NCBI GenBank assembly: GCA_949959185.1
Contig: CATLIX010000017.1
Location: 1 to 58,265 of the forward strand
Source: an uncultured Eubacterium sp.
GTDB taxonomy: Bacteria; Bacillota; Clostridia; Lachnospirales; Lachnospiraceae
Length of the DNA: 58,265 nt
Reading direction: 5' to 3'
Numbering within the stretch: the first letter of the stretch is position 1; each line of letters starts with the position of its first letter. The notes under the pieces are model-generated. The model saw only the letters and a list, made by a program, of their open reading frames with translations, was not told where the DNA came from and did not search any database. This document shows positions 9,756-17,974 of this stretch, in pieces. The position numbers and the translations under genes are program-made.

Positions 9756-10571
9756 ATGATGAGATCATTGTGGTCGGCAGCGTCCGGCATGATTTCCCAG
9801 CAGACGGCAGTGGATACCATTGCTCACAATCTGTCAAATGTGAATACCACCGGATACAAGACCGAGAAAACGGAATTCAAATCTCTGTTATATCAGACAC
9901 TGCAGACCAGAACAACCACTGCAAACGGAGAGAATAAACCGATTCCTGCCCAGGTGGGGCTTGGAACGCGGGTAGCGTCCATTACTTCCAATTTTACGCA
10001 GGGTTCCATGCTGGCCAGTGAGAGCTTTACAGCTATGGCAATCGCCGGAGACGGATTTTTTGCAGTGCGCGGAGCAGACGGAAATACCTATTATACCAGG
10101 AACGGGGATTTTAAGCTGAGTGTGGGCAATGACGGAAATCTTACGCTGGTAACAGCGGACGGTTATCCGGTGCTGAGCAGCGACGGGAATCCCATTACCA
10201 TGCCTGGGGATGTGAGCAACAGTAAAATACAGGTAACTACCGAGGGTGCGTTCGGATATATGGACGGCAACGGGAATTTTGTAAATGCAGGAAACATCGG
10301 ACTGTTCCAGTTCAGTAACCCGGCGGGTCTGGAGAAGCTGTCCAACAGTCTTCTGGCCGTGTCGGACGCTTCCGGACAGCCTTTGAATGAGGCAAATACC
10401 GCGAATCTGATAAGAAGCGAGATACGTCAGAAATATGTGGAAGGCTCCAATGTACAGGTGGCAGACGAGATGGTAAATCTGATTGTGGCCCAGAGAGCCT
10501 ATGAAATGAATTCCAAGGCAATTCAGGCTTCAGACGATATGCTGAGCCAGGCAAACCAGTTGAAGCGTTAA
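9756..10571 (+). CDS. flgG: Flagellar distal rod protein FlgG
   Basis: The 271-residue paralogue of the preceding gene starts MMRSLWSAASGMISQQTAVD with the IAHNLSNVNTTGYKTE motif. It carries AIAGDGFFAVRG in the middle and the C-terminal ending VQVADEMVNLIVAQRAYEMNSKAIQ that packs into the axial coiled-coil core. Length and motifs fit FlgG, the distal rod subunit. AAGGAG lies upstream of the two adjacent ATGs (9756, 9759). It is in an operon with flgF and the FlgJ-like gene. Confidence 0.9.
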   Translation: MMRSLWSAASGMISQQTAVDTIAHNLSNVNTTGYKTEKTEFKSLLYQTLQTRTTTANGENKPIPAQVGLGTRVASITSNFTQGSMLASESFTAMAIAGDGFFAVRGADGNTYYTRNGDFKLSVGNDGNLTLVTADGYPVLSSDGNPITMPGDVSNSKIQVTTEGAFGYMDGNGNFVNAGNIGLFQFSNPAGLEKLSNSLLAVSDASGQPLNEANTANLIRSEIRQKYVEGSNVQVADEMVNLIVAQRAYEMNSKAIQASDDMLSQANQLKR

Positions 10572-10648
10572 TGCTGCTGATGACAGTATTTCAATAAGTG
10601 ATATCTGTGCTTCGCCAGCAGCGGGCAATTCAGGAAAGAAGGGTACAT

Positions 10649-11008
10649 ATGAGTCTTGATTTAAATGCGATTAATTCCTGTTACAATAATTATAATATGG
10701 ATACAGCCACCGATTCTGCCGGCAAGCTGGAGGAAACGCTGAAGTCTGATTTGTCCACAGCCACCGAAGAAGAACTGATGGATGTATGCAAAGATTTTGA
10801 GGCATATTTTGTGGAGCAGATGTTCAAGGCAATGCAACGGATGGTGCCGGAATCTGAAGAAGATGTTTCCGCTTCTACCAGGCAGTTAAAGGATTATTAC
10901 AAAGAACAGATGACTCAGAGTTTTGCAGAACAGGCTACGGAGGGAGAAGGACTGGGAATTGCACAGATACTGTACGACCAGATGAAGCGCAATTACGGTC
11001 TGGAATAA
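10649..11008 (+). CDS. flgJ: FlgJ-type rod-binding protein (N-terminal domain only)
   Basis: The 119-residue product matches the N-terminal rod-binding/scaffold domain of FlgJ: LMDVCKDFEAYFVEQMFKAMQRMVPE followed by LKDYYKEQMTQSFAEQATEGEGLGIAQILYDQM. The C-terminal peptidoglycan hydrolase domain of enterobacterial FlgJ is absent, as is usual in Firmicutes. The longer frame from 10598 lacks a ribosome binding site; the ATG at 10649 is preceded by GGAAAGAAGGG and is chosen. It caps the rod operon flgF-flgG-flgJ. Confidence 0.8.
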   Translation: MSLDLNAINSCYNNYNMDTATDSAGKLEETLKSDLSTATEEELMDVCKDFEAYFVEQMFKAMQRMVPESEEDVSASTRQLKDYYKEQMTQSFAEQATEGEGLGIAQILYDQMKRNYGLE

Positions 11009-11012
11009 AATT

Positions 11013-13211
11013 GTGGAAACTTTGTCAGGATATGTGGAACATATTGTTTTTCAGAATACGGAGAATGGATATACCGTATTAAATCTGGTCTGTGAGGAAG
11101 AAGAGATTACCTGCGTGGGAATTTTTCACGGGGTCAGCGAAGGGGAGTGCCTGGAACTGACGGGAGAATACACCATCCATCCTTCCTACGGCAGACAGTT
11201 TAAGACCTCCTCTTTTCAGGTAAAACCTCCCGAAGATATGATATCGGTGGAGCGTTATCTTGCTTCCGGAGCCATTAAGGGAATCGGCGCGGCTCTGGCA
11301 GCCAGGATTGTGAAAAAGTTCCGGGAAGATACCATACGGATTATTGAGGAGGAGCCGGAACGACTGGCAGAAGTGAAGGGAATCAGCCAGCGCAAGGCAA
11401 TGGAAATTGCAGAACAGGCCGAGGGGAAGCGGGAATTGCGGCAGGCCATGATTTTCCTGCAGCAATACGGTATTTCCCAGACACTTGGGGCAAAAATTTT
11501 TCAGGCATATGGCCAGGAACTGTATGGGATTTTAAAGGAAAATCCATACCGTCTGGCAGATGATATTCAAGGTGTGGGTTTTCGGATTGCGGATGAAATT
11601 GCATCCAGAGTCGGAATCCACACCGATTCTGATTTTCGCATCCGCAGCGGCATTCTCTATGCACTGGTACAGGCCGCTCTGGAGGGCCATACCTGCCTGC
11701 CGGAATATCTGCTGACCGGGAAGGCCAGTGAGATTCTGGGAGTTGCTCCGGAATATATTGAGAAACATTACATGGATCTGGCCATAGAGAAGAAACTGGT
11801 TATCCGGGAACAGGAGGATGGCCGGTATATTTACGGAGCCAGTTATTATTATATGGAAGCCAATACGGCGGCCATGCTGGAACAGCTTGATTTTTCTTTT
11901 GAAGTGCCGGAAGCGGAAATCCGCCAACGGATCCGGAGTATTGAGCAGGATACGGGAATGGTGCTGGATGAACTTCAGGCAGAGGCCGTAAAGGAAGCAG
12001 TTACCAATGGACTGATGATTCTGACAGGAGGGCCCGGAACAGGAAAAACCACTACCATCAATACGATTATCCGTTATTTTGAGCTGGAAGGCATGGATAT
12101 TTTTCTGGCGGCGCCTACGGGACGGGCGGCCAAACGGATGAGTGAAACCACAGGATTTGAAGCCCGTACCATTCACCGTCTGCTGGAGTTAAACGGCGGA
12201 GCAGAAGGAAAAGAAGGTTTTGAGCGCAATGAGCAGAATCCTCTGGAGGCAGATGTGATTATCATTGATGAAATGTCAATGGTGGATATTTCCCTGATGT
12301 ATGCATTGCTCAAAGCAGTGGCTGAAGGCACCAGACTGATTCTGTCCGGAGATGTAAACCAGCTTCCCAGTGTGGGGCCGGGGAGCGTACTGAAAGACAT
12401 GATTGATTCCGGTCGGTTTCATGTGGTGCGGCTGAATAAAATTTTCCGTCAGGCAGCTCAGAGTGATATTATTGTCAATGCCCATAAAATCAATCGGGGC
12501 GAAGAGGTCATTCCGGACAATCAGAGTATGGATTTCTTTTTTCTGAAGCGGTATGACGCCAACGTAATCATCAGTGTGGTGATTCAGCTGATACAGCAGA
12601 AGCTGCCCAAATTTGTGGATGCGGAGCCTTTTGATATTCAGGTGCTGACACCCATGCGGAAAGGACTGCTGGGCGTGGAGCGGCTGAACGGGATTCTGCA
12701 GAAGTATCTGAACCCGCCGGAACAGGGGAAACGGGAGAAAGAACATGGCGATATTATCTTCCGGGAGGGAGATAAAGTCATGCAGATTAAGAATAATTAT
12801 CAGCTTGAATGGGAGATACGCAGTAAATACGGACTGGCTATTGATAAGGGAGCCGGAATTTTCAACGGTGATATGGGACGGATTCGCAGTATCAATACAT
12901 ACCAGGAACTGGTTACGGTGGAATTTGATGAAGGCAGAATGGTGGATTATTCCTTTAAACAACTGGATGAACTGGAACTCGCCTATGCCATCACCATTCA
13001 CAAATCCCAGGGAAGCGAATATCCGGCAGTGGTAATTCCCCTGCTGACAGGCCCCAGAATGCTGATGAACCGGAACCTGCTGTATACGGCGGTGACCAGA
13101 GCCCGGAAATGTGTGACACTGGTGGGGAATGATGCGACATTTCAGGAAATGATTGCAAACGTCAGCGAGCAGAAGCGGTATACAGGGCTGAAAGACAGAT
13201 TAATACGATAA
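11013..13211 (+). CDS. recD2: RecD2-type 5'-3' DNA helicase
   Basis: The 732-residue product is a superfamily 1B helicase of the RecD2/YrrC family, which lacks RecB/RecC partners and supports replication fork and repair processes. The N-terminal OB-like part starts LSGYVEHIVFQNTENGYTVL and is followed by helix-hairpin-helix-like repeats (GIGAALAARIVKKF, VKGISQRKAMEIAE, VGFRIADEIASRVG). The motor has Walker A GGPGTGKTT, Walker B IIIDEMSMVD, GDVNQLPSVGPG, and the C-terminal motif AITIHKSQGSEYP...LLYTAVTRARK. The start is GTG at 11013, only four bases after the flgJ stop and without a strong ribosome binding site, so translation probably couples to flgJ. Confidence 0.93.
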   Translation: METLSGYVEHIVFQNTENGYTVLNLVCEEEEITCVGIFHGVSEGECLELTGEYTIHPSYGRQFKTSSFQVKPPEDMISVERYLASGAIKGIGAALAARIVKKFREDTIRIIEEEPERLAEVKGISQRKAMEIAEQAEGKRELRQAMIFLQQYGISQTLGAKIFQAYGQELYGILKENPYRLADDIQGVGFRIADEIASRVGIHTDSDFRIRSGILYALVQAALEGHTCLPEYLLTGKASEILGVAPEYIEKHYMDLAIEKKLVIREQEDGRYIYGASYYYMEANTAAMLEQLDFSFEVPEAEIRQRIRSIEQDTGMVLDELQAEAVKEAVTNGLMILTGGPGTGKTTTINTIIRYFELEGMDIFLAAPTGRAAKRMSETTGFEARTIHRLLELNGGAEGKEGFERNEQNPLEADVIIIDEMSMVDISLMYALLKAVAEGTRLILSGDVNQLPSVGPGSVLKDMIDSGRFHVVRLNKIFRQAAQSDIIVNAHKINRGEEVIPDNQSMDFFFLKRYDANVIISVVIQLIQQKLPKFVDAEPFDIQVLTPMRKGLLGVERLNGILQKYLNPPEQGKREKEHGDIIFREGDKVMQIKNNYQLEWEIRSKYGLAIDKGAGIFNGDMGRIRSINTYQELVTVEFDEGRMVDYSFKQLDELELAYAITIHKSQGSEYPAVVIPLLTGPRMLMNRNLLYTAVTRARKCVTLVGNDATFQEMIANVSEQKRYTGLKDRLIR

Positions 13212-13220
13212 TGTTACGTG

Positions 13221-13252
13221 AAGGTAAGAGCAGAAAGGCTCTTGCCTTTTTT
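13221..13252 (+). terminator. Rho-independent terminator after recD2
   Basis: AAGGTAAGAGC (13221-13231) pairs with GCTCTTGCCTT (13238-13248), 11 bp with one T-G pair, followed by a run of T ending at 13252. Confidence 0.9.
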
Positions 13253-13318
13253 GTCATTCAATGTTATATTATAGAGTATCAACGCGTTTAAGCGCTAAAG
13301 TACAGGGAGGAAAGATTC

Positions 13319-14419
13319 ATGAAGAAAAAAATACTGACACTTGTATTGTCCATGACCATGGCAGCTTCCATACTGGCAGGCTGCGGTACGGTAGGTGGAG
13401 ATTCTGCAAAAAAATCTGAAGAAAGCCAGAGCTCCGAGGACAGTAAAGAGACAGAAGATACGACGGAAAAAGAAGACGCAGGAACAGAGGAACAGAAGGA
13501 AGACGATACGCAGAGTTCTGAAAGCCAGGGAGATAAAGTATACAGAATCGGTATCTGCCAGCAGCTGGAACATCAGGCGCTGGATGCGGCGACAGAAGGA
13601 TTTAAAGCGGCTCTGACAGAAAAACTCGGAGAGGGCAATGTGAAATTTGATTATCAGAATGCCCAGGGAGAGCAGGCAAACTGCGCAACTATTGCCACAA
13701 AATTTGTAAATGACAAAGTAGATTTGATTATGGCAAATGCCACCACTTCTCTGCAGGCATGTGCGGCTGCCACTGCAGATATCCCCATTGTGGGAACTTC
13801 TGTTACGGACTTTGTGGAAGCCGGCGTGGTGGAGAGCAATGAGGCACCGGGAAGAAACGTAACAGGAACTTCTGATCTGGCGCCTATAGATCAGCAGATT
13901 GACCTTCTGGCAGCATTGGTTCCGGATGCAAAAAAGGCAGGAATTGTATTCTGCTCTTCAGAGGCCAATTCTGTGTTCCAGGCGGAGCAGGCAGAGAAAG
14001 CACTGGAAGAAAAAGGTATTTCCTATGAGAGATTTACTGTGGCAGATTCCAATGATATCCAGCAGGTAGTAACCAGTGCTGTGGAAAGCTGCGACGTGCT
14101 CTATATCCCCACGGATAACACTATAGCAAATAATATGGAAGGCGTAAAAAATGTAACGGGCCCGGCAGGAATTCCCATTATCTGCGGCGAGGAAAATATG
14201 TGTGCCGGCGGCGGACTGGCAACGTTAAGTATTTCTTACTATAACATTGGTTATAACGCAGGAATCATGGCGTATGAAATTCTCACCGAAGGGAAAAATC
14301 CTGGGGAAATGCCCATTCAGTACGCAGATGAAGTGACCAAAAAATACAATGCGGAAGTGGCAGAGGCCCTGAACATGGAAATGCCTTCTGATATGGAAGA
14401 AATTGGAAAAGAGGAATAG
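13319..14419 (+). CDS. ABC transporter substrate-binding lipoprotein (TrpX-like)
   Basis: The 366-residue product has a lipoprotein signal with lipobox ILAGC. A Ser/Glu/Lys/Asp-rich linker of about 45 residues tethers a two-lobed binding domain that begins YRIGICQQLEHQALDAATEGF. The features NVKFDYQNAQGEQANCATIATKF, DLIMANATTSLQACAAAT and DVLYIPTDNTIANN are those of the ABC_sub_bind family (PF04392), which includes TrpX proteins linked to tryptophan/tyrosine uptake. The substrate here is not proven; no T-box or trp leader was seen upstream. The ribosome binding site is GGGAGGAAAG. The permease and ATPase follow directly, so it is the first gene of a three-gene importer operon. Confidence 0.88.
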   Translation: MKKKILTLVLSMTMAASILAGCGTVGGDSAKKSEESQSSEDSKETEDTTEKEDAGTEEQKEDDTQSSESQGDKVYRIGICQQLEHQALDAATEGFKAALTEKLGEGNVKFDYQNAQGEQANCATIATKFVNDKVDLIMANATTSLQACAAATADIPIVGTSVTDFVEAGVVESNEAPGRNVTGTSDLAPIDQQIDLLAALVPDAKKAGIVFCSSEANSVFQAEQAEKALEEKGISYERFTVADSNDIQQVVTSAVESCDVLYIPTDNTIANNMEGVKNVTGPAGIPIICGEENMCAGGGLATLSISYYNIGYNAGIMAYEILTEGKNPGEMPIQYADEVTKKYNAEVAEALNMEMPSDMEEIGKEE

Positions 14420-14422
14420 GAA

Positions 14423-15325
14423 ATGGGATCACTGATCAATGCACTTCCCGGCTCTGTGGCACAGGGGTTAATCTGGGGAATTTTGGCAATTGGTGTGTAT
14501 ATTACTTATAAAGTGCTGGATTATGCGGATTTGACGGTAGATGGAAGCCTTGCCACCGGCGGGGCAGTGGCGGTTATGTGCATTGTGGGCGGAATGAATC
14601 CTTATCTGGCCATGGTGATGGCCTTTGGGGCCGGAATGCTGGCAGGCCTTGTGACCGGGCTGTTTCATACGGTGTTTGGCATCCCGCCCATTCTGTCAGG
14701 TATTCTGACTCAGCTTGGGCTGTATTCTGTTAATATGCGGATACTGGGAAAATCCAATCAGGCAGTCAGCGTAGACCAGTATGAGCTGATTGTAAGCCTC
14801 CGCTACATTCAGGAAGCATGTATTACAGCAGGAATCTGCTGCCTGATTATCACATTGGTACTGTACTGGTTTTTCGGTACGGAACTGGGAGCTGCAGTCC
14901 GGGCCACCGGCTGTAATCAGAATATGGCGCGGGCACAGGGCATAAACACCAGTAATCAGAAGGTGCTGGGACTGGTGATTTCCAACGGGCTGGCAGGAGT
15001 TTCCGGCGCCCTGTACGCCCAGTATCAGGGCAGCGCGGACGTCAATATGGGCAGAGGAGCCATTGTGATTGGACTGGCTGCTGTAATTATCGGTGAAGTG
15101 GTATTTGGCAAAATATTTCATAATTTTGCACTGCGTATGCTGGCTGCCGTAATCGGCGCGATTATTTATTTTATTGTAATTGCAATTGTGCTGCAGCTTG
15201 GGCTGTCCACCAACGATTTGAAGCTGTTTTCCGCTCTGATTGTGGCTCTGTTCCTTGCAATTCCCCATCTGAAGAGTAAATATTTTGCCTCCGCAGGCAG
15301 AAAAGGAGGCAGGGCAGATGCTTAA
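14423..15325 (+). CDS. ABC transporter permease (TrpY-like)
   Basis: The 300-residue protein has eight to nine hydrophobic segments and belongs to the branched-chain-amino-acid type permease superfamily (BPD_transp_2), as do permeases paired with PF04392 binding proteins. Visible traits are YADLTVDGSLATGGAVAV near the N terminus and VLGLVISNGLAGVSGALYAQYQGSADVNMG in the cytoplasmic coupling region. It starts three bases after the binding-protein stop and its end overlaps the ATPase start by 8 bases. Confidence 0.88.
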   Translation: MGSLINALPGSVAQGLIWGILAIGVYITYKVLDYADLTVDGSLATGGAVAVMCIVGGMNPYLAMVMAFGAGMLAGLVTGLFHTVFGIPPILSGILTQLGLYSVNMRILGKSNQAVSVDQYELIVSLRYIQEACITAGICCLIITLVLYWFFGTELGAAVRATGCNQNMARAQGINTSNQKVLGLVISNGLAGVSGALYAQYQGSADVNMGRGAIVIGLAAVIIGEVVFGKIFHNFALRMLAAVIGAIIYFIVIAIVLQLGLSTNDLKLFSALIVALFLAIPHLKSKYFASAGRKGGRADA

Positions 15326-16112
15326 AATTGAAAAAGTGTATAAAACCTTTAATCCCGGAACCATCAATGAAAAGCGGGCGTTAAACGGGATAGATCTGGT
15401 ATTGAATGAAGGAGATTTTGTTACGGTAATCGGAGGAAACGGCGCAGGAAAATCCACTATGCTGAATATGATTGCCGGGGTTTATCCGGCAGACCAGGGG
15501 CAGATTCTCATTGATGAGGCGAATGTGACAAAACTTCCGGAACATAAACGGGCCCAATACCTGGGAAGGGTGTTTCAGGACCCCATGACCGGTACAGCGG
15601 CAGATATGAATATAGAAGAAAACCTGGCCATTGCAGCCAGAAGAGGTAAGAAACGGTTTCTGGGATGGGGAATTACCGGAAAGGAAAGAGAAGTTTATCA
15701 GGAGAAGCTGAAAGCTCTGGACCTTGGACTGGAGAGCAGAATGACTTCCAAAGTGGGGCTGCTGTCGGGCGGCCAGCGGCAGGCTTTGACCCTTTTGATG
15801 GCTTCTCTGGAAAAACCCAAAGTGCTGCTGCTGGATGAGCACACAGCGGCACTGGACCCAAAGACGGCAAAAAAGGTGCTGGATTTGACGGAGGAAATTG
15901 TGGACAGGGACCATCTGACCACATTGATGATTACCCATAATATGAAAGATGCTATCCGGCTGGGGAACCGTCTGATTATGATGCACGAAGGAAGAATTAT
16001 TTACGATGTGTCAGGGGAAGAAAAACGAGGACTTAAAGTACCGGATTTACTGGCAAAGTTTGAGGAAGCCAGCGGCGGGGAATTTTCCAACGACCGGATG
16101 ATGCTGTCCTGA
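15318..16112 (+). CDS. ABC transporter ATP-binding protein (TrpZ-like)
   Basis: The 264-residue ATPase energises the importer. Walker A is GGNGAGKST, the signature region is LLSGGQRQALTLLMA, Walker B is VLLLDEHTAALDP and the switch His is in MITHNM. An in-frame ATG at 15285 adds 11 residues, but AAAGGAGG at 15302-15309 places the start at 15318 (MLKIEKVYKTF). The DEHTAALDP wording (DEH rather than DEP) is typical of this subfamily. A terminator follows within 10 bases. Confidence 0.92.
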   Translation: MLKIEKVYKTFNPGTINEKRALNGIDLVLNEGDFVTVIGGNGAGKSTMLNMIAGVYPADQGQILIDEANVTKLPEHKRAQYLGRVFQDPMTGTAADMNIEENLAIAARRGKKRFLGWGITGKEREVYQEKLKALDLGLESRMTSKVGLLSGGQRQALTLLMASLEKPKVLLLDEHTAALDPKTAKKVLDLTEEIVDRDHLTTLMITHNMKDAIRLGNRLIMMHEGRIIYDVSGEEKRGLKVPDLLAKFEEASGGEFSNDRMMLS

Positions 16113-16120
16113 AACAGAAA

Positions 16121-16150
16121 GGACTGTTGCAAAATGCAGCAGTTCTTTTT
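16121..16150 (+). terminator. Rho-independent terminator of the ABC importer operon
   Basis: GGACTGTTGC (16121-16130) pairs with GCAGCAGTTC (16136-16145) with G-T pairs, followed by five T. The palindromic element copy D overlaps its end. Confidence 0.85.
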
Positions 16151-16216
16151 ATTTTGTCTTACAGAAATACACTGTCACGCTAATGCATGAAAGTGTATTT
16201 CTGTAAGACAAAATAA
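16149..16216. repeat. Dispersed palindromic intergenic element, copy D
   Basis: The longest copy: a perfect 25-bp inverted repeat (16149-16173 / 16192-16216) around an 18-base loop containing TCACGCTAATGCATGA. Its arms share TCTTAYAG-GAAAT with copies A, B and C, but several positions differ and every change in one arm is matched in the other. The gap 16113-16462 contains no supportable gene; it holds the terminator, this element, a second hairpin module and a 34-base motif. Confidence 0.85.
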
Positions 16217-16218
16217 TT

Positions 16219-16272
16219 ATGTATGCACACTCGCACAGGAGGAAAATATTGCTTCGCAATTGTGCTCGGCGC
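16219..16272. repeat. Second hairpin module of the intergenic element (after copy D)
   Basis: A stem GCACA (16233-16237) / TGTGC (16261-16265) encloses an inner ATTGC-TTC-GCAAT hairpin (16248-16260). The architecture matches the module after copy B (17805-17870), where the outer stem is GCGG/CCGC and the inner one ATTGCC/GGCAAT. The sequences differ but pairing is kept. Confidence 0.6.
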
Positions 16273-16306
16273 AGAAAAGTAGCCAGGTTCCTCAAGGTTG
16301 AGGGAT

Positions 16307-16340
16307 TCAGGGAGTTGAAGTGAACCTGTCCACTTTGTTC
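16307..16340. repeat. 34-base intergenic motif, copy 1
   Basis: TCAGGGA, an 11-base variable stretch, then CCTGTCCACTTTGTTC. The same layout and length recur at 17708-17741, with CCTGTCCGCTTTGTTC. Both lie beside a palindromic element. The remaining bases up to 16462 show no clear signal. Confidence 0.55.
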
Positions 16341-16462
16341 CAGGAAAATCCTAAGAATTTCTCCGGTACTTTTAGAAATTTTTAAGAAAAAACCGGTAGA
16401 ATCCATGGCGAAAGTGTGATACCATAAAATCGCCGGGAGACATTTTTCATAAAGTAACCATA

Positions 16463-17191
16463 TTGAAATTGAAGAAAGAAAAATTTTTGCATCTGTTGTT
16501 TCCGCCAAGATGTCCCGTCTGTGATGAAATACTTTTTTCGTCTTTTGCCGCGCCGGAGGAATTAATCTGCAAAAGCTGCAGAAATCTGCCGGAATATGTG
16601 AAAGAACCGGTATGCTTCCAGTGCGGAAAACCACTGGAAGATGAACGGAAGGAATACTGTTATGACTGCAGCCGGAAAGAATTTGCTTTTGATCAGGGAA
16701 AAGCATTGTGGATATACAGAGGAGCAGTCAGAGAATCCCTGTATCGGTTTAAATACCGGAACCGCCGGGAGTATGCGGAATACTACAGCTCTGAACTGGT
16801 AAGAGTATATGGCGGCTGGATAAAGGAGATGGGAATTCAGGCAGTAGTTCCCATACCTCTTTCACGAAAGCGTATGAGACAGCGGGGATTTAATCAGGCA
16901 GAGCTGGTGGCCGGGAAGGTTGGCAGGAAAATGAATCTGCCGGTATACGGCAGATTGCTGGTCCGTACCAGGGATACAAAGGCCCAGAAAGAATTAAATG
17001 ACGAAGAACGGAAAAATAATCTGAAAAGGGCTTTTAAAACCGGAAAAAATAAGGTACAATTAAGCCATATCTTATTGATAGATGATATTTATACGACCGG
17101 AAGTACGATGAACGAGGCCGCGAAAGAATTAAAGCGGGCCGGGGCAGAACGGGTATATTGCCTGAGCGTCAGTATCGGCAGAGGATATTAG
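16463..17191 (+). CDS. comFC: ComF family amidophosphoribosyltransferase-like protein
   Basis: ComFC-type proteins take part in DNA uptake and related DNA processing. The 242-residue product has an N-terminal zinc ribbon (CPVC...CKSC...CFQCGK...CYDC) and a C-terminal phosphoribosyltransferase fold: VVPIPLSRKRMRQRGFNQAELVA and the PRPP loop LLIDDIYTTGSTMNEA. The start is uncertain: TTG codons at 16463 and 16469 are in frame, with no good ribosome binding site and no nearby ATG, so translation may begin at either. It is followed after 13 bases by a YvyF-like gene, the same order as comFC-yvyF in Bacillus; comFA is not adjacent. Confidence 0.88.
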   Translation: MKLKKEKFLHLLFPPRCPVCDEILFSSFAAPEELICKSCRNLPEYVKEPVCFQCGKPLEDERKEYCYDCSRKEFAFDQGKALWIYRGAVRESLYRFKYRNRREYAEYYSSELVRVYGGWIKEMGIQAVVPIPLSRKRMRQRGFNQAELVAGKVGRKMNLPVYGRLLVRTRDTKAQKELNDEERKNNLKRAFKTGKNKVQLSHILLIDDIYTTGSTMNEAAKELKRAGAERVYCLSVSIGRGY

Positions 17192-17204
17192 GAGGAAAGA
17201 GGAT

Positions 17205-17612
17205 ATGGAAGTAAGAAATTGCAGGGGATGTGGAAGACTCTTTAATTATCTGCAGGGACCGCCTTTGTGTCCGGGCTGCATGGCAGAGCTGGAAGAAAAG
17301 TTTCAGCAGGTAAAGGAATATCTGAGGGAACATCCAAAGGCACCGTTAAATGAAATTGCAGAGACAAATGAAGTCAGCGTGAAGCAGATCAAACAGTGGG
17401 TGAGAGAGGAGCGTCTTGCATTTACCGAGGAGTCGCAGATTACGCTGGAATGTGAGGCGTGCGGGGCAAGAGTTCTGAGCGGAAGGTTCTGTGATAATTG
17501 CAGGTCACATCTTCAGAATGAACTTAACGGAGCGATTAAACGTCCCACTGCCACTGTGGCACCCAAGAAGAATGGCTCTACCAAAGACAGGATGAGGTTT
17601 TTGGACAACTGA
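17205..17612 (+). CDS. yvyF: YvyF-like flagellar operon protein
   Basis: The 135-residue product resembles the family encoded between comF and flgM in Bacillus, thought to modulate flagellar gene expression. It has an N-terminal zinc ribbon (CRGCGRLF...CPGC), a helix-turn-helix-like middle (LNEIAETNEVSVKQIKQWVREE) and a second zinc ribbon (CEACGARV...CDNC). The start ATG follows AGGAGGAAAGAGG. No flgM is found downstream; instead a terminator and intergenic repeats follow, so the usual flagellar continuation is broken at this point. Confidence 0.78.
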   Translation: MEVRNCRGCGRLFNYLQGPPLCPGCMAELEEKFQQVKEYLREHPKAPLNEIAETNEVSVKQIKQWVREERLAFTEESQITLECEACGARVLSGRFCDNCRSHLQNELNGAIKRPTATVAPKKNGSTKDRMRFLDN

Positions 17613-17617
17613 AACTG

Positions 17618-17687
17618 CCGGCAGAATATGTGTCTGCGAGCGGGTGCCGGAAGAGGTACGGTTCGCCGGACATGTTCTGCCGGTTTT
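17618..17687 (+). terminator. Long-loop hairpin after the yvyF-like gene
   Basis: CCGGCAGAATATGT (17618-17631) pairs with ACATGTTCTGCCGG (17670-17683) with one T-G pair and is followed by TTTT. The enclosed region is about 38 bases. Probably a terminator. Confidence 0.65.
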
Positions 17688-17707
17688 GTACTCTTACAGG
17701 AGAGGGG

Positions 17708-17741
17708 TCAGGGAAACCCCGTGGGCCTGTCCGCTTTGTTC
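17708..17741. repeat. 34-base intergenic motif, copy 2
   Basis: TCAGGGA, an 11-base variable stretch, then CCTGTCCGCTTTGTTC, matching 16307-16340. It abuts the left arm of palindrome copy B. The gap 17613-17995 has no convincing gene; it contains two terminators, this motif, copy B, the hairpin module, a half copy and a promoter. Confidence 0.55.
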
Positions 17742-17802
17742 TCTTATAGGAAATACCGTGTCACTGTGAAGTGCTAAAGTATATAGATTTCCTATAAGAG
17801 AA
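17739..17802. repeat. Dispersed palindromic intergenic element, copy B
   Basis: A perfect 16-bp inverted repeat, TTCTCTTATAGGAAAT at 17739-17754 and its complement at 17787-17802. The 32-base core is the same as copy A except one A/G change. Relative to copy A, the arm position A to C is matched by T to G in the other arm. Total length 64 bases, equal to copy A. Confidence 0.85.
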
Positions 17803-17804
17803 AA

Positions 17805-17870
17805 GCCCTCCGGGCGGGATGCGCAGTTCGCGGAGATGAAATTTATTGCCAGGCAATCCGCTCGCGCGCG
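17805..17870. repeat. 66-base GC-rich hairpin module after copy B
   Basis: It contains GCCC-TCC-GGGC, then GCGC...GCGG pairing with CCGC...GCGC around an inner ATTGCC-A-GGCAAT hairpin. The module recurs at 42423-42488 with 63 of 66 bases identical, in the same position two to three bases after the palindrome. Confidence 0.75.
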
Positions 17871-17896
17871 AAGAATGCGTAAGCGCATTCTTTTTT
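17871..17896 (+). terminator. Terminator-like hairpin at the end of the repeat block
   Basis: AAGAATGCG (17871-17879) pairs with CGCATTCTT (17884-17892) around TAAG, followed by a T-run to 17896. It isolates the downstream cda operon from upstream transcription. Confidence 0.7.
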
Positions 17897-17929
17897 ACAG
17901 GAAATACCGTATCACGCTAACGCGTGAAA
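17893..17929. repeat. Half copy of the palindromic element (copy F)
   Basis: TTACAGGAAATACCGTATCA and then CGCTAACGCGTGAAA match one arm and the core of the family, with a perfect inner TCACGC/GCGTGA stem. The second arm is not found downstream, where a promoter begins. Confidence 0.55.
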
Positions 17930-17945
17930 AAATGTGCACCTGTAC

Positions 17946-17974
17946 TTTTCCTTACAGAAAATGTGTGCTATAAT
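17946..17974 (+). promoter_or_regulatory. Extended -10 promoter for the cdaA operon
   Basis: TATAAT at 17969-17974 preceded by TGC (extended -10). A weak -35 candidate TTTTCC lies at 17946-17951 with 17-base spacing. It would start transcripts near 17981, just before the first gene at 17996. Confidence 0.6.

Noticed and set aside
13253-13318. T-box or trp leader before the TrpX-like operon
   Set aside because: The 66-base interval is too short and has no specifier or T-box motif; only AT-rich promoter-like sequence is seen.
17694-17888. 64-codon - strand ORF
   Set aside because: It lies wholly within the motif, palindrome B and hairpin module; a related frame runs across the copy D region, showing that the repeat, not a gene, creates it.
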